A DNA stretch of 64,000 nt from Xanthocytophaga agilis (GCF_030068605.1 NZ_JASJOU010000002.1:620001-684000), one strand, 5' to 3'. Positions 47,117 to 57,668 are shown, numbered from the stretch's first letter. The notes: generated from the letters alone by a model not told the origin. Program-made: numbers and translations.

Positions 47117-47812
47117 ATGAACAAAGCTATGTATATTGCGTTTATAACCGGTCTGATTAGTAGTTTGCATTGTATGGGTATGTGTGGACCCATAGCTCTG
47201 GCTTTGCCTGTAAGAAGCCCTCAAAATGCAATTCTATATAACTTTGGTAGAATCAGTACTTATACAGTGTTGGGAGCAATCTTTGGCATATTTGGTAAAG
47301 GACTCTATCTGGCAGGCATTCAACAGAACCTTTCTATAGTATTGGGAATATCGATTATTGCTATCATTATCTTCCCAAAACTACATTTCTCTTTTACAGA
47401 TAAGTTTACAAGTAAAGTCAGACAATGGTTCATCCCCTTCTTTAAGCAAAAAAGCCCTTTCAGTATGTTTATGATTGGCGTGCTGAATGGGTTGCTTCCC
47501 TGCGGTATGGTATATCTGGCTATTCTGGGAGCTATTGCCATGTCTGGTGTTATGGAAGGCAGTCTTTATATGTTTCTTTTTGGTCTGGGCACTCTACCTA
47601 TGATGTTGTTGGTTAGCTTATCAAAAACCATCATCAAACCACAGTTCCGCTTTCAGATTAATAAGTTAATTCCTGTCTTTACACTTTGTATTGGAATCTT
47701 ATTTATAATACGCGGCTTAAACCTGGGTATCGCCTATGTAAGTCCTAAAATAGGGAAACAGGAAAAAACCATGAGTTGTTGCCGACCATCCTCTACTTTA
47801 TCTGAAAAATAA
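47117..47812 (+). CDS. TauE/SafE-like membrane protein linked to cbb3 genes
   Basis: This 231-residue protein has about six membrane helices and the motif HCMGMCGPIALALP at the start, the COG2836 signature common in cbb3 maturation clusters. GLLPCGMVYLAI lies further on. Its role may be cytochrome or copper handling rather than sulphite export. It is last in the operon, followed by a terminator. Confidence 0.82.
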   Translation: MNKAMYIAFITGLISSLHCMGMCGPIALALPVRSPQNAILYNFGRISTYTVLGAIFGIFGKGLYLAGIQQNLSIVLGISIIAIIIFPKLHFSFTDKFTSKVRQWFIPFFKQKSPFSMFMIGVLNGLLPCGMVYLAILGAIAMSGVMEGSLYMFLFGLGTLPMMLLVSLSKTIIKPQFRFQINKLIPVFTLCIGILFIIRGLNLGIAYVSPKIGKQEKTMSCCRPSSTLSEK

Positions 47813-47844
47813 GATCTTATCTAGCTTCTAATTTCCTAAAAAGC

Positions 47845-47873
47845 AAAATACCTCCTTTATAAGGAGGTATTTT
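47845..47873 (+). terminator. Terminator of the cbb3 operon
   Basis: AAAATACCTCCTT (47845-47857) pairs perfectly with AAGGAGGTATTTT (47861-47873) around TAT, followed by TGTATTC. It lies 33 bases after the last cbb3 gene and could also serve carA on the other strand. Confidence 0.85.
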
Positions 47874-47898
47874 TGTATTCAATCTATATATCTGGATT

Positions 47899-48999
47899 TT
47901 AGTCTTGCATCAGTTTCACAAAATCATCGAACAGATAACGTGAATCGTGTGGTCCTGGAGAAGATTCAGGGTGATATTGCACAGAGAAAGCAGGTTTATC
48001 TTTCCGGCGAATACCTTCAATTGTATTATCGTTCAGATTGATGTGTGTTACCTCTACATTAGCGATATCCCTTACAGTATCTCCTTTTACAGCAAAACCG
48101 TGATTCTGTGAGGTAATTTCACCCTTACCAGTAATCAGGTTCTTTACAGGATGATTCAAACCACGATGTCCATGATGCATCTTGTATGTCTCAATTCCAC
48201 TTGCCAATGCCAGAATCTGATGTCCCAGACAAATACCAAACATAGGTTTTTCTGCGTTCAATACATCCTTCACCGTTTCTACAGCATATGGCATAGCTGA
48301 AGGATCACCAGGGCCGTTGGAGATAAAATAGCCATCAGGGTTCCATCTTTGCATTTCTTCAAAAGAAGTTTTCGCAGGAAATACCTGACAATAAACTCCC
48401 CGATTAGCCAGATTCTGAACTATGCTGTTTTTTATTCCAAGATCCAGAACAGCCACTTTCAAAGGAGAATCTTGATTTCCAACATAGTAAGCTTCTTTTG
48501 TACTTACTTCTGAGGATAGTTCCAACCCATTCATATCTGGTATTTCAGCCAGCTTCTGACGCAGTACTTCTTCATCCAGAATATCAGAAGATATAATCGC
48601 ATTCATTGCTCCCTGATTCCGGATATGGCGCACAATTTGTCTGGTATCGATACCGTAAATACCAACAATTCCTGCCTTTTCAAAATACGCCTGCAGAGAT
48701 GCATCAGCAATGTTTCTGGAATGTATTGATGAAAACACATTACATACCATACCACTGATTTTCACAGAACTAGATTCCTGTTCTTCACTCAGTGTACCAT
48801 AATTACCAATATGCGAGTTTGTATTTACAATGATTTGACCATAGTAAGACGGGTCGGTATAGATCTCCTGATAACCGGTCATTCCCGTATTAAAACACAG
48901 CTCGCCCCCCTTGGTTCCAATCTTGCCAAGAGCATAGCCCCTGTACAAAGTTCCATCTTGTAACAAAAGTAAGGCTTCAGTGCGGGTCGGATACTTCAT
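47899..48999 (-). CDS. carA: Carbamoyl-phosphate synthase small subunit
   Basis: This 366-residue protein has the N-terminal GLSEEQ-like and TDPSYYGQIIVNT region and the glutaminase domain with the nucleophile Cys in FGICLGHQ, and His and Glu in QYHPESSPGPHD. It supplies ammonia from glutamine for carbamoyl phosphate used in arginine and pyrimidine synthesis. The catalytic large subunit is outside this window. Its placement after rplQ is common in Bacteroidota, but a strong terminator separates it, so it likely has its own promoter. Confidence 0.93.
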   Translation of the reverse strand: MKYPTRTEALLLLQDGTLYRGYALGKIGTKGGELCFNTGMTGYQEIYTDPSYYGQIIVNTNSHIGNYGTLSEEQESSSVKISGMVCNVFSSIHSRNIADASLQAYFEKAGIVGIYGIDTRQIVRHIRNQGAMNAIISSDILDEEVLRQKLAEIPDMNGLELSSEVSTKEAYYVGNQDSPLKVAVLDLGIKNSIVQNLANRGVYCQVFPAKTSFEEMQRWNPDGYFISNGPGDPSAMPYAVETVKDVLNAEKPMFGICLGHQILALASGIETYKMHHGHRGLNHPVKNLITGKGEITSQNHGFAVKGDTVRDIANVEVTHINLNDNTIEGIRRKDKPAFSVQYHPESSPGPHDSRYLFDDFVKLMQD

Positions 49000-49080
49000 G
49001 TCTGGAATTGTTTTTTTAATATGAAAAGATACTATTTGATAAACAGATTATATTCTAAATAATTCACTTTATGCATAAAA

Positions 49081-49111
49081 AAAGGATTAGAACATAAAGT
49101 TCTAATCCTTT
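49081..49111 (-). terminator. Terminator of the ribosomal protein operon
   Basis: AAAGGATTAGAAC (49081-49093) pairs perfectly with GTTCTAATCCTTT (49099-49111), followed on the minus strand by a long T-run. It lies about 22 bases beyond the rplQ stop. Confidence 0.9.
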
Positions 49112-49132
49112 CTTATATTGTGAATGGTATTA

Positions 49133-49666
49133 TCATTCTTTTGTTTCAGTTGCTTCAGTATCTGCTTCTGTGATTGCTGGCTTTTCAGTTTCTGCTGATG
49201 CATCAGAAGCCAATACGGTAGCTTCTTCAACTTTAGCTTTTCCAGTAGAACCACGACGGCTACGACGAGTTTTTGTTTTAGCTTCAGTACGAGCGTTTAA
49301 CAATGTTTCGTTGTAATCTACTAATTCAATCAAACACATATCAGCATTATCACCCAAGCGATTGCCTAACTTGATAATACGAGTATAACCACCTTCACGA
49401 TTAGCGATTTTTTCAGCTACGTCGCCAAACAGAACTTTTACAGATTCTTTGTTTTGTAAGTATGAGAAAACAACACGACGTGAGTGAGTTGTATCATCTT
49501 TCGCCTTAGTCAGAAGAGGCTCAACGTATTTACGTAGTTCTTTAGCCTTTGCAACTGTTGTTTTAATACGCTTATGCAAAATTAAAGAAGAAGCCATGTT
49601 AGACAATAATGCCCGGCGGTGGCCTACTGTTCTACCTAAGTGATTATCTGTTTTTCCGTGTCTCAT
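49133..49666 (-). CDS. rplQ: 50S ribosomal protein L17, with long acidic tail
   Basis: The N-terminal 116 residues are the usual L17 ([26 protein letters not shown] and NRLGDNADM). About 55 further residues form a Thr/Ala/Glu-rich tail ending [11 protein letters not shown], longer than the E. coli protein. It sits near the exit of the ribosomal tunnel. The last gene of the ribosomal unit. Confidence 0.95.
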   Translation of the reverse strand: MRHGKTDNHLGRTVGHRRALLSNMASSLILHKRIKTTVAKAKELRKYVEPLLTKAKDDTTHSRRVVFSYLQNKESVKVLFGDVAEKIANREGGYTRIIKLGNRLGDNADMCLIELVDYNETLLNARTEAKTKTRRSRRGSTGKAKVEEATVLASDASAETEKPAITEADTEATETKE

Positions 49667-49739
49667 TTTATTTGAATCTTTAAGCGGTCAGGTTTTGACA
49701 TTACATTTAGTCAACTACTGCCGACAATCAATCGTATTA

Positions 49740-50729
49740 TTAATCTTCGTCTAACTTATATTTTGAAACATCCATCCCAAATGACAGTCCTTTGTCAGAA
49801 ACCAACTGCTCTAATTCAGTCAAGGATTTCTTACCAAAGTTTCTGAATTTCATCATTTCTGAGATATCCAGTTTTACAAGATCACCTAAGGTACGCACAT
49901 CAGCAGATTTCAAACAGTTATAAGCACGTACGGAAAGATCCAGATCAGCCAAAGGAGTTTTCAGTAATTTACGCATATGCAGATATTCTTCATCTACAGT
50001 ATTCTCTTCCTCAGGCTTCATTGTATCAAACGTCATAGTCTGATCAGAGAATAACATGAAGTGTTGAATCAGAATTTTTGCAGCGCCTTTTAATGCATCT
50101 TCAGGGTGAATAGAGCCATCAGTCTGAATATCTATCAACAATCTCTCATAATCCGTTTTCTGCTCTACCCGTGTATTCTCAATGCTATACTTAACATTTT
50201 TGATAGGAGTAAAGATAGCATCAACAGATATAAATCCTATTGCTTGCTCGTTCACTTTATTCTCTTCAGCAGGAACATATCCTCTTCCTTTCTCAATAAC
50301 CAATTCCACTTCCATATTAACTGATTCATCCATATTACAGATGACCAGTTCAGGATTCAGAATTTGGAAAGCAGATGTAAACTTACCAATATCCCCTGCT
50401 GTCAGTTGTTTGGCATTTTTAACATTTACAACAATTTTGTTGTCAACAACGTCAGAAACTTTTTTAAAGCGAACCATTTTCAGGTTCAGAATAATCTCAC
50501 TGACATCCTCCACAACACCTTCAATAGACGAAAACTCATGCAGCACTCCGGGAATCTTAACTGCTGTAACAGCATACCCTTCTAAAGAAGATAATAAGAT
50601 TCTGCGTAGAGCATTACCAATTGTTACGCCATATCCTTTTTCAAGTGGTTTGAATTCGAAAAGACCGTGAAAATCATCGGCTTTCTCCATCACCACCTTG
50701 TCAGGCATTTGAAAAGCTAATATCGACAT
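49740..50729 (-). CDS. rpoA: RNA polymerase alpha subunit
   Basis: This 329-residue protein has the amino-terminal assembly domain ([22 protein letters not shown]) and the C-terminal DNA-contact domain ([20 protein letters not shown]). It assembles the RNA polymerase core. It lies between rplQ and rpsD. Confidence 0.97.
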   Translation of the reverse strand: MSILAFQMPDKVVMEKADDFHGLFEFKPLEKGYGVTIGNALRRILLSSLEGYAVTAVKIPGVLHEFSSIEGVVEDVSEIILNLKMVRFKKVSDVVDNKIVVNVKNAKQLTAGDIGKFTSAFQILNPELVICNMDESVNMEVELVIEKGRGYVPAEENKVNEQAIGFISVDAIFTPIKNVKYSIENTRVEQKTDYERLLIDIQTDGSIHPEDALKGAAKILIQHFMLFSDQTMTFDTMKPEEENTVDEEYLHMRKLLKTPLADLDLSVRAYNCLKSADVRTLGDLVKLDISEMMKFRNFGKKSLTELEQLVSDKGLSFGMDVSKYKLDED

Positions 50730-50785
50730 ATGTTGGAAATTTACTTTTTGTTAGAAAAACAACTCTACAGCAATAATCATGCAGA

Positions 50786-51391
50786 TTATTTAGAATAGAG
50801 CTCGACGATGAGTTGTTCCTGGATATTTTCAGGGATCTGATCTCTTTCAGGATAACTAACAAATTTCCCTGCCATAATACCGCCATCCCATTCCAACCAG
50901 TTATAGCGTTTAGCATTTCTTCCTGACAAACTGACAGTTATAGCTTCTAACGACTTAGATTTTTCACGCACACCAATTACATCACCAGGACGAAGCGAAT
51001 AAGATGGAATATTAACAACCTCACCATTGATAGTGATGTGTTTGTGAACAACTAACTGGCGAGCAGCACGACGAGTAGGAGCAATACCTAGACGATAAAC
51101 AGTATTATCTAATCTTGCTTCCAATAAGCGTAACAAGTTTTCACCGGTGATCCCATGTAAACGAGCTGCTTTTTGAAATGTATTTGAAAATTGTCTCTCT
51201 AATACACCATATGTATATTTAGCTTTCTGCTTTTCCTGTAACTGAACAGCGTATTCAGACTGTTTACGCTTGCGTCCGCGGCCATGCTGACCAGGACCAT
51301 AATTCTTTTTTGCTAAAGCTTTGTTTCCGCCCAAAATAGGTTCGCCGAACTTACGCGATATTTTAGCTTTAGGACCAGTGTATCTTGCCAT
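50786..51391 (-). CDS. rpsD: 30S ribosomal protein S4
   Basis: This 201-residue protein shows [19 protein letters not shown] at the start and the S4 domain ([19 protein letters not shown]). It nucleates 30S assembly. It is 88 bases after rpsK and may regulate the alpha operon, as in E. coli; no pseudoknot was identified here. Confidence 0.97.
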   Translation of the reverse strand: MARYTGPKAKISRKFGEPILGGNKALAKKNYGPGQHGRGRKRKQSEYAVQLQEKQKAKYTYGVLERQFSNTFQKAARLHGITGENLLRLLEARLDNTVYRLGIAPTRRAARQLVVHKHITINGEVVNIPSYSLRPGDVIGVREKSKSLEAITVSLSGRNAKRYNWLEWDGGIMAGKFVSYPERDQIPENIQEQLIVELYSK

Positions 51392-51479
51392 TTTTCAGTA
51401 AAGATTCTATTCTGAAGTAGTGATTATAAAACACTAAATACCGAACTTCACAGCCCGATATTTAGATACTATAGTATTC

Positions 51480-51878
51480 TTAAACTCTTCTGCGTTTAGG
51501 AGGACGACAACCATTATGAGGAAGAGGGGTTACATCCTTGATAGATGTAACTTCAATACCTGCATTTTGGATAGTGCGGATTGCAGACTCACGACCAGCT
51601 CCAGGTCCTTTCACAAAAACCTCAGCTTTACGCATTCCTAATTCAAACGCAGTTTGAGCACAGTTAGATGCTGCCATTTGCGCTGCATAAGGTGTATTTT
51701 TCTTAGATCCTTTAAAGCCCATCTTTCCTGCAGATGCCCAGGAAATAACCTGGCCACTCGCGTTCGTAATAGATACGATGATATTGTTAAAAGAAGCCTT
51801 TATATGTACTTGCCCAACAGGATCTACGACAACAACTCGTTTCTTGGCTTTGTCTTTTCTTTTAGTAGCTTGCGCCAT
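51480..51878 (-). CDS. rpsK: 30S ribosomal protein S11
   Basis: This 132-residue protein has [20 protein letters not shown] and a [10 protein letters not shown] end. It forms part of the 30S platform. Lies 62 bases after rpsM. Confidence 0.97.
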   Translation of the reverse strand: MAQATKRKDKAKKRVVVVDPVGQVHIKASFNNIIVSITNASGQVISWASAGKMGFKGSKKNTPYAAQMAASNCAQTAFELGMRKAEVFVKGPGAGRESAIRTIQNAGIEVTSIKDVTPLPHNGCRPPKRRRV

Positions 51879-51940
51879 CTTTTTATAGATTGTTTGTTAC
51901 CTGTACAAATAAAATGATTGTACGATAATATATGAATCAA

Positions 51941-52318
51941 TTATTTAGTTGCTTTCTTCTTATTCGCAACAGTCTTACGTTTACCTTTGCGAGTACGTGC
52001 GTTATTTTTGGTACTTTGACCACGCACAGGTAGCCCTTTCCGATGACGCAATCCACGATAACAACCTATATCCATCAAACGCTTAATGCTCAATTGGACT
52101 TCAGACTTCAATGCGCCTTCAACCTTATACTCAGTTCCTATAACGTTACGAATAGCATTCGCTTCGTCATCAGACCACTGACTAACTTTCTTATCAAAGC
52201 TAACTCCAGCTTTAGTTAATATTTGCTGAGCAGACCGACGGCCAATACCAAAAATGTACGTCAGCGAAATTTCTCCGCGTTTTTTATCTGGAATATCAAC
52301 TCCTGCAATACGTGCCAT
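51941..52318 (-). CDS. rpsM: 30S ribosomal protein S13
   Basis: This 125-residue protein starts [20 protein letters not shown] and contains the [13 protein letters not shown] motif. It bridges to the 50S subunit. Follows rpmJ by six bases. Confidence 0.97.
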   Translation of the reverse strand: MARIAGVDIPDKKRGEISLTYIFGIGRRSAQQILTKAGVSFDKKVSQWSDDEANAIRNVIGTEYKVEGALKSEVQLSIKRLMDIGCYRGLRHRKGLPVRGQSTKNNARTRKGKRKTVANKKKATK

Positions 52319-52324
52319 AGTAAA

Positions 52325-52441
52325 TTAACCTTGTCTTTGTTTAAATTTAGGATTCTTCTTATTAATTACATAAAGCTTACCCTTGCGACGGATAATTTTA
52401 CAATCAGCACTACGTTTCTTAATGGAAGCTTTTACTTTCAT
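52325..52441 (-). CDS. rpmJ: 50S ribosomal protein L36, zinc-ligand-poor form
   Basis: A 38-residue frame beginning [20 protein letters not shown] and ending NPKFKQRQG is recognisable as bL36. Of the four usual zinc ligands only Cys14 is kept; the positions of the other Cys and His hold Ser, Asn and Lys. This is the C-minus variant. It lies between infA and rpsM and is normally missed because of its size. Confidence 0.93.
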   Translation of the reverse strand: MKVKASIKKRSADCKIIRRKGKLYVINKKNPKFKQRQG

Positions 52442-52469
52442 TTTATTCTATTTTTTATTGATTGCTAAA

Positions 52470-52688
52470 TTACTTATAACGATAAACGATTCTACCTTTT
52501 GTTAAATCATAAGGAGACATTTCAATTTTAACTTTATCTCCTGGTAAAATCTTAATATAATTCATCCGCATTTTCCCGGATATATGTGCAATCAGTTGGT
52601 GGCCATTCTGAAGCTCTACTCTAAACATTGCGTTAGAAAGCGCTTCTACTATAGTTCCATCCTGTTCAATTGATGACTGTTTTGCCAT
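52470..52688 (-). CDS. infA: Translation initiation factor IF-1
   Basis: This 72-residue OB-fold protein has [20 protein letters not shown] at the start and [19 protein letters not shown] at the end, typical of IF-1. It overlaps the map gene by 23 bases, indicating translational coupling. Confidence 0.96.
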   Translation of the reverse strand: MAKQSSIEQDGTIVEALSNAMFRVELQNGHQLIAHISGKMRMNYIKILPGDKVKIEMSPYDLTKGRIVYRYK

Positions 52689-53475
52689 GCTTATGTTTTA
52701 AAACCTCTTCTATAAACTCAAACGTTGTCAAGATATCTGCTTTACCATTATTCACAGCTACAGTATGCTCAAAGTGAGCAGAAGGCTTTCTATCTGCAGT
52801 TCGAATTGTCCAATTATCTCTTTCCTGCACCACATTGCGTGTACCTAGATTAATCATTGGCTCAATTGCGAATACCATTCCTTCTTGTAGCTTTACCCCT
52901 TGCCCCTTCTTCCCATAATTGGGGACTTCAGGCTCTTCATGCAAATATTTACCTACTCCATGCCCCACTAACTCTCTTACTATTGAATAACCACTTTTCG
53001 AAACATGTTGCTGTATAGCAAATCCAATATCACCAACTCTTGATCCAATGTCTACAGCTTCAATACCTAAGTAAAGCGATTCTTTTGTAACTCGTAATAG
53101 TTCAAGAACTTTCGGATCAACTTCGCCAACAGGATAAGTGTAAGCGCTATCACTATGAAACTCATTCAAAAAAACTCCACAGTCAACCGAAACAATATCG
53201 CCATCCTTCAATTCATAACTATTAGGGATTCCATGTACCACTTTTTCATTTACAGACACACACAAACCAGCAGGAAAACCATTATAATTCTTAAATGAAG
53301 GCCAAGCTCCATAGTCCTGGATGTATTCTTCAGCTATTTTGTTTAAAAACTCTGTTGAGACACCAGGATTTATATATTTAGCTACTTCAGCATGTGTTTT
53401 TCCTAAGAGAACTCCACTCTGCCGAATTAGTTCAATTTCTTCTTTAGTTTTCAGAAAAAAGGCTTTCTTTTTCAA
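52666..53475 (-). CDS. map: Methionine aminopeptidase
   Basis: This 269-residue type I enzyme has the metal-ligand pattern [34 protein letters not shown] and [10 protein letters not shown]. It removes initiator Met from new proteins, next to infA and secY as in many bacteria. Confidence 0.96.
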   Translation of the reverse strand: MKKKAFFLKTKEEIELIRQSGVLLGKTHAEVAKYINPGVSTEFLNKIAEEYIQDYGAWPSFKNYNGFPAGLCVSVNEKVVHGIPNSYELKDGDIVSVDCGVFLNEFHSDSAYTYPVGEVDPKVLELLRVTKESLYLGIEAVDIGSRVGDIGFAIQQHVSKSGYSIVRELVGHGVGKYLHEEPEVPNYGKKGQGVKLQEGMVFAIEPMINLGTRNVVQERDNWTIRTADRKPSAHFEHTVAVNNGKADILTTFEFIEEVLKHKHGKTVIN

Positions 53476-53486
53476 CTTCTACATCA

Positions 53487-54812
53487 TTAAACGGTAGCAA
53501 CGCTTTCTGAACGACCTTTTACTCTACCAGATTTCATCAATCCTTCGTAATGTCTCATCAACAAGTAACTTTCAATTTGTTGAAGAGTATCAAGAATTAC
53601 ACCTACCATAATTAGTAAAGACGTTCCTCCATAGAATCTGGATAACTCGGAGGTGATACCAAACAGACTGGCAATTGCAGGCAGGATAGCTAGTAGAGCT
53701 AAAAATACTGCACCTGGCAATGTAATGCGTGATAGAATAGTATCAATATATTCAGAAGTCTGTAGACCAGGTTTTACACTTGGAATAAAGCCTCCATTAC
53801 GTTTCATTTCTTCTGCAATTTGTGTAGGATTAACAGTAATTGCAGTATAAAAGAAACTAAATAAGATAATTAAAAGAGCAAATAAGATATTATAAGCAGG
53901 ATGGGTAAAATCAGCAAATGCTTGAGCTACTGACCCTGCTGTTTCATTCTTATCTGTTAAGTAAGGAACAAGAAGACCAGGTAAAAACATCAATGATTGA
54001 GCAAAGATGATTGGCATTACACCTGCGGCATTTAACTTCAAAGGCAAATACTGTCTTTGTCCACCATAAACACGATTCCCTACAACTTGTTTCGCATATT
54101 GTATAGGGATTCTTCGAGTTGCCTGTAGTATAAGAACTACCCCCATAACAATAAAGAAAAGAGCAATTATTTCAATGATAAAGATTAATATTCCAGAAGT
54201 ACCTCTATTCGCAAATTCTCCAATCAACGCACTAGGTAAGCGGGATATAATACCGATCATAATCAGCATAGAAGTTCCGTTACCAATACCTTTCTCTGTT
54301 ATTCTCTCTCCTAACCACATACAAAACATTGTACCAGTGGTTAGAATTATCATCGCTGTTATAGTAAATCCGGTTCTACCAACTCCTGGAAGAATTGCAT
54401 CATCAGCAATTGTTCCAATTAGATAAGTATAAGACTGAGGTAATGTAACAAAGATTGTAAGTATTCTTGTAATATTATTGATTCTTTGTCTGCCGGATTC
54501 ACCTTCTTTTTGCATTTTCTGGAAGTAAGGAACTGCCACTGTTAATAACTGCACGATAATCGAAGCAGTAATATAGGGCATAATTCCTAAACCAAAAATA
54601 GAGGCATTACTAAAGGCTCCCCCTAAAAAAGTATCTAACAATCCAAGAATACCTTTACCTGTTCCAGTCTCTAAACGAGTAGGATCAATTCCTGGCAATA
54701 CTATATAAGACCCCAATCGAAAAATCAGCAAAAACCACAACGTATTTAAAATACGTGTTCTTAGATCTTCAATTGAAAAGATATTCTTAATCGTTTCGAT
54801 AATTTTTTTCAT
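53487..54812 (-). CDS. secY: Preprotein translocase channel SecY
   Basis: This 441-residue membrane protein has about ten helices and the SecY signatures GIMPYITASIIVQLL and the loop GGFIPSVKPGLQTSEYI. It forms the protein-export channel with SecE and SecG. It lies eleven bases upstream of map in the spc operon. Confidence 0.97.
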   Translation of the reverse strand: MKKIIETIKNIFSIEDLRTRILNTLWFLLIFRLGSYIVLPGIDPTRLETGTGKGILGLLDTFLGGAFSNASIFGLGIMPYITASIIVQLLTVAVPYFQKMQKEGESGRQRINNITRILTIFVTLPQSYTYLIGTIADDAILPGVGRTGFTITAMIILTTGTMFCMWLGERITEKGIGNGTSMLIMIGIISRLPSALIGEFANRGTSGILIFIIEIIALFFIVMGVVLILQATRRIPIQYAKQVVGNRVYGGQRQYLPLKLNAAGVMPIIFAQSLMFLPGLLVPYLTDKNETAGSVAQAFADFTHPAYNILFALLIILFSFFYTAITVNPTQIAEEMKRNGGFIPSVKPGLQTSEYIDTILSRITLPGAVFLALLAILPAIASLFGITSELSRFYGGTSLLIMVGVILDTLQQIESYLLMRHYEGLMKSGRVKGRSESVATV

Positions 54813-54815
54813 ATA

Positions 54816-55262
54816 CTATAGAACAGTAGCCTTACCACCAACTTTTTCAATTGCAGCAACAGCAGAAGAAGAAAATGCATGAACTTTAATTTCAGCAGCA
54901 GTTTTTACTTCTCCTCTACCTAGCACTTTGACCAAGTCTTTACCGGAAACTAAACCATGTTGTTTTAGAAAATCGATATCAATAACAGAAACTTTATGAG
55001 TTTCCAGCAATTGCTGAATAGTATCTAAATTTATTGGTTTATATTCAACTCTATTAATAGATTTGAATCCAAACTTTGGAATGCGACGTTGTAAAGGCAT
55101 TTGACCACCTTCAAAGCCTCGCTTAGTACTATTACCAGAACGAGATCCAGCACCTTTGTGACCTCTTGTTGAGGTCCCACCCATACCAGAGCCAGTACCA
55201 CGACCTATTCTTTTCTTACTTTTTACTGAATTATCAGCAGGCTTAAGCGTATGCAATTTCAT
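54816..55262 (-). CDS. rplO: 50S ribosomal protein L15
   Basis: This 148-residue protein starts MKLHTLKPADNSVKSKKRIG and contains GRGTGSGMGGTSTRGHKGAG. It joins late in 50S assembly. It overlaps nothing and is four bases upstream of secY. Confidence 0.97.
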   Translation of the reverse strand: MKLHTLKPADNSVKSKKRIGRGTGSGMGGTSTRGHKGAGSRSGNSTKRGFEGGQMPLQRRIPKFGFKSINRVEYKPINLDTIQQLLETHKVSVIDIDFLKQHGLVSGKDLVKVLGRGEVKTAAEIKVHAFSSSAVAAIEKVGGKATVL

Positions 55263-55267
55263 ATAAA

Positions 55268-55447
55268 CTACAATTCTTTTATTGTAACCAAATGACTAAT
55301 TTTTTTGATCATACCTGCAATTTGAGGAGTATATTCTACCTCAATAGTACGATTAATCTTCCCTAAACCCAGTGCTTTAACTGTTAGTTGCTGATCCTGT
55401 GGTCTTTTGATAGCACTCTTGATTTGGGTAACTTGAACCTTTGCCAT
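55268..55447 (-). CDS. rpmD: 50S ribosomal protein L30
   Basis: A 59-residue frame (MAKVQVTQIKSAIKRPQDQQ to VTIKEL) matches bacterial uL30 in length and motif (LTVKALGLGKINRT). It lies between rplO and rpsE. Short genes like this are easily missed. Confidence 0.92.
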   Translation of the reverse strand: MAKVQVTQIKSAIKRPQDQQLTVKALGLGKINRTIEVEYTPQIAGMIKKISHLVTIKEL

Positions 55448-55454
55448 ATTTCAA

Positions 55455-55973
55455 TTAACCATTAAATACTTTAGAAAGAGATACTCTACGTTGTACTGCA
55501 ACTTGATGAGGAGCACGCATTCTCAACAAGGCATCAAAAGTTGCTTTCACAACATTATGTGGATTAGAAGAACCTTTTGATTTAGCCAAAACGTCTTTTA
55601 TACCTGCGCTTTCCAATACCGCACGCATCGCACCACCTGCAATTACACCTGTTCCGGCTGCTGCTGGCTTAAGATAAACATATCCTCCACTATATTTACC
55701 ATGCATTTCATGAGGCACGGTAGATTTAAGGATGGGAATTTTAATTAGGTTTTTCTTTGCATCCTCTACTCCTTTCGTGATAGCATCTGTAACTTCGTTA
55801 GCTTTGCCTAAGCCATATCCAACGATACCATGTCCATCGCCAACAACCACAATAGCAGAAAAACTAAACCGACGACCACCTTTCACCACTTTAGCAACCC
55901 GTTTAATAGCAACGACCCGCTCTTTCAATTCTTGTTCGCCCGCTCTGACAATAGGTTTATTAATTTGTGCCAT
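55455..55973 (-). CDS. rpsE: 30S ribosomal protein S5
   Basis: This 172-residue protein has the [18 protein letters not shown] motif and the [20 protein letters not shown] segment. It acts in decoding accuracy. It lies 14 bases downstream of rplR. Confidence 0.97.
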   Translation of the reverse strand: MAQINKPIVRAGEQELKERVVAIKRVAKVVKGGRRFSFSAIVVVGDGHGIVGYGLGKANEVTDAITKGVEDAKKNLIKIPILKSTVPHEMHGKYSGGYVYLKPAAAGTGVIAGGAMRAVLESAGIKDVLAKSKGSSNPHNVVKATFDALLRMRAPHQVAVQRRVSLSKVFNG

Positions 55974-55987
55974 ATAAATGTCTTATT

Positions 55988-56338
55988 TTAGAATTTAAGT
56001 CCTCCTTCGCGAGCTCCTTCAGCTAAAGCTTTCACTTTGCCATGATACAAATACCCACCTCTATCAAATACTACTGCAGATATTCCACTTGACAGTGCAA
56101 TCTCAGCAACTTTCTTTCCAACTTCTTTTGCTGTGGTGATATTTGCGCTCTTTCCTTTTGCCAATTCTGTCGAAGAAGCACTTGCTAAAGTTTTGCCAGT
56201 AGCGTCATCAATTAATTGTGCATATATAGTAGTATTTGAACGAAACACTGAAAGACGAGGTTTCTCAGGAGATCCCACCACTTTGGAACGTATATTTCTT
56301 CTAATACGTAATCTACGAAGCTCTTTTTGTGTAGCCAT
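55988..56338 (-). CDS. rplR: 50S ribosomal protein L18
   Basis: This 116-residue protein has [20 protein letters not shown] and [20 protein letters not shown], typical of L18 that binds 5S rRNA. Confidence 0.97.
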   Translation of the reverse strand: MATQKELRRLRIRRNIRSKVVGSPEKPRLSVFRSNTTIYAQLIDDATGKTLASASSTELAKGKSANITTAKEVGKKVAEIALSSGISAVVFDRGGYLYHGKVKALAEGAREGGLKF

Positions 56339-56343
56339 ATTAT

Positions 56344-56901
56344 TTATTTCTTAGCTGCTGTCTTACCAGCTTTTCTTCTAATCGCTTGACCTAAATTTCT
56401 AATACCTTTGCCTTTGTAAGGTTCCACTTTACGTAGAGACTTAATTTTCGCAGCCATCTGTCCAACCAACTCCTTATCAATCCCTTCTAAAGTTACTACA
56501 GGATTTTTCCCTTTTTCAGTAACTGCAGAAGCTACAACTTCTTTTGGCAAAGCTAAATAAAGACCGTGAGAATACCCCAAGCTTAATTCAAGAACGTTAT
56601 TATTTACAGTAGCTTTATAACCAACACCAACGATCTCCAATTGCTGTTTAAATCCGGCGCTAACACCAATAATCATGTTGTTTATCAGCGCTCTATATAA
56701 GCCATGCAATGCCTTATGACGTTTTTGATCAGTAGGTCTCTCAACCAAGATCTGACTACCTTCTTGCTTCACAGCAATATCAGCGTCTATTTTGCGAGAA
56801 AGCTCGCCTTTAGGCCCTTTAACAAGGACTACGTTTCCAGATCCAACAGAAACTGTAACATTACCTGGCAGGTCGATGGGCTTCTTACCTATTCTTGACA
56901 T
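56344..56901 (-). CDS. rplF: 50S ribosomal protein L6
   Basis: This 185-residue protein has [14 protein letters not shown] and the [17 protein letters not shown] end. It contacts the GTPase centre of the large subunit. Confidence 0.97.
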   Translation of the reverse strand: MSRIGKKPIDLPGNVTVSVGSGNVVLVKGPKGELSRKIDADIAVKQEGSQILVERPTDQKRHKALHGLYRALINNMIIGVSAGFKQQLEIVGVGYKATVNNNVLELSLGYSHGLYLALPKEVVASAVTEKGKNPVVTLEGIDKELVGQMAAKIKSLRKVEPYKGKGIRNLGQAIRRKAGKTAAKK

Positions 56902-56910
56902 GACACACTA

Positions 56911-57306
56911 TTAATATACGTAACACAAAATTTCACCACCAACATTTAGCGAACGAGCTTCTTTGTCGGTCATTACTCCCTTTGGAGTAGAAATAATAGC
57001 AATCCCTAAGCCACTCAAAACACGAGGCATATCTTCCACGCCAGTATATTTCCGAAGGCCAGGCTTACTAACTCTCTGCAAACTAACTATTGCAGGCTCT
57101 TTGCTAACCGGATCATACTTCAAAGCAATCTTAATTACACCCTGCACAGAACTATCTTCAAATTTATAGTTCTGAATATATCCCTTCTCAAATAATACTT
57201 TAGTAATTTCTTTCTTAATATTTGATGCAGGAATTTCAACTATCCGGTGCCGTGCCTTGATAGCGTTTCTCAATCGAGTTAGATAATCTGATATAGGATC
57301 TGTCAT
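56911..57306 (-). CDS. rpsH: 30S ribosomal protein S8
   Basis: This 131-residue protein starts MTDPISDYLTRLRNAIKARH. A GTG lies nine bases further upstream, but the ATG at 57306 matches the family's usual start and has better spacing to the promoter at 57354-57384. It contains the VGGEILCYVY end. S8 is an assembly protein and spc-operon regulator in E. coli. Confidence 0.95.
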   Translation of the reverse strand: MTDPISDYLTRLRNAIKARHRIVEIPASNIKKEITKVLFEKGYIQNYKFEDSSVQGVIKIALKYDPVSKEPAIVSLQRVSKPGLRKYTGVEDMPRVLSGLGIAIISTPKGVMTDKEARSLNVGGEILCYVY

Positions 57307-57324
57307 TTTTGACACGTTTTTTTT

Positions 57325-57358
57325 GCAAAAATCCCGCCTTCAAAACGGGAGTGCAAAG
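57325..57358 (-). promoter_or_regulatory. Leader hairpin of rpsH
   Basis: TCCCG (57346-57350) and CGGGA (57332-57336) on the minus strand form a short stem, flanked by TTTGCA (57353-57358) and TGCAAA (57325-57330) that can extend it, followed by T-rich sequence. It lies in the leader downstream of the internal promoter and could act as an attenuator. The pairing is weak. Confidence 0.4.
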
Positions 57359-57384
57359 CTACAAAAACAAAATTTAAAAACAAA
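57354..57384 (-). promoter_or_regulatory. Internal promoter between rpsN and rpsH, perfect consensus
   Basis: On the minus strand TTTG (57384-57381), exactly 19 bases, TAGCTTTG (57361-57354). This is a perfect match to the Bacteroidota housekeeping promoter. It would start transcription about 40 bases upstream of rpsH, so the genes rpsH onward can be expressed apart from the upstream part. Confidence 0.75.
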
Positions 57385-57398
57385 AGAAATATTAGATT

Positions 57399-57668
57399 TT
57401 ACCAACTTGCTTTTGTCAAACCGGGAATTTTCCCATCGGATGCCATTTGACGGAACACGTTACGGCAAATTCCGAATTTACGCATATAACCTCTTGGTCT
57501 TCCCGTTAATTTACAACGATTGCGTAAACGTACAGGGGATGCATTTCTTGGAAGTTTATCTAATGCTTCGTAATCACCAGCGGCTTTTAAAGCTTCACGC
57601 TTAGCGGCATACTTAGCTACTAATTTTCCTCTTTTTACTTCGCGGGCTTTAATTGATTCTTTTGCCAT
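57399..57668 (-). CDS. rpsN: 30S ribosomal protein S14
   Basis: This 89-residue protein has [20 protein letters not shown]. Two Cys remain but not the four-Cys zinc site of the short form, so it is the long C-minus type. It lies between rplE and rpsH. Confidence 0.96.
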   Translation of the reverse strand: MAKESIKAREVKRGKLVAKYAAKREALKAAGDYEALDKLPRNASPVRLRNRCKLTGRPRGYMRKFGICRNVFRQMASDGKIPGLTKASW

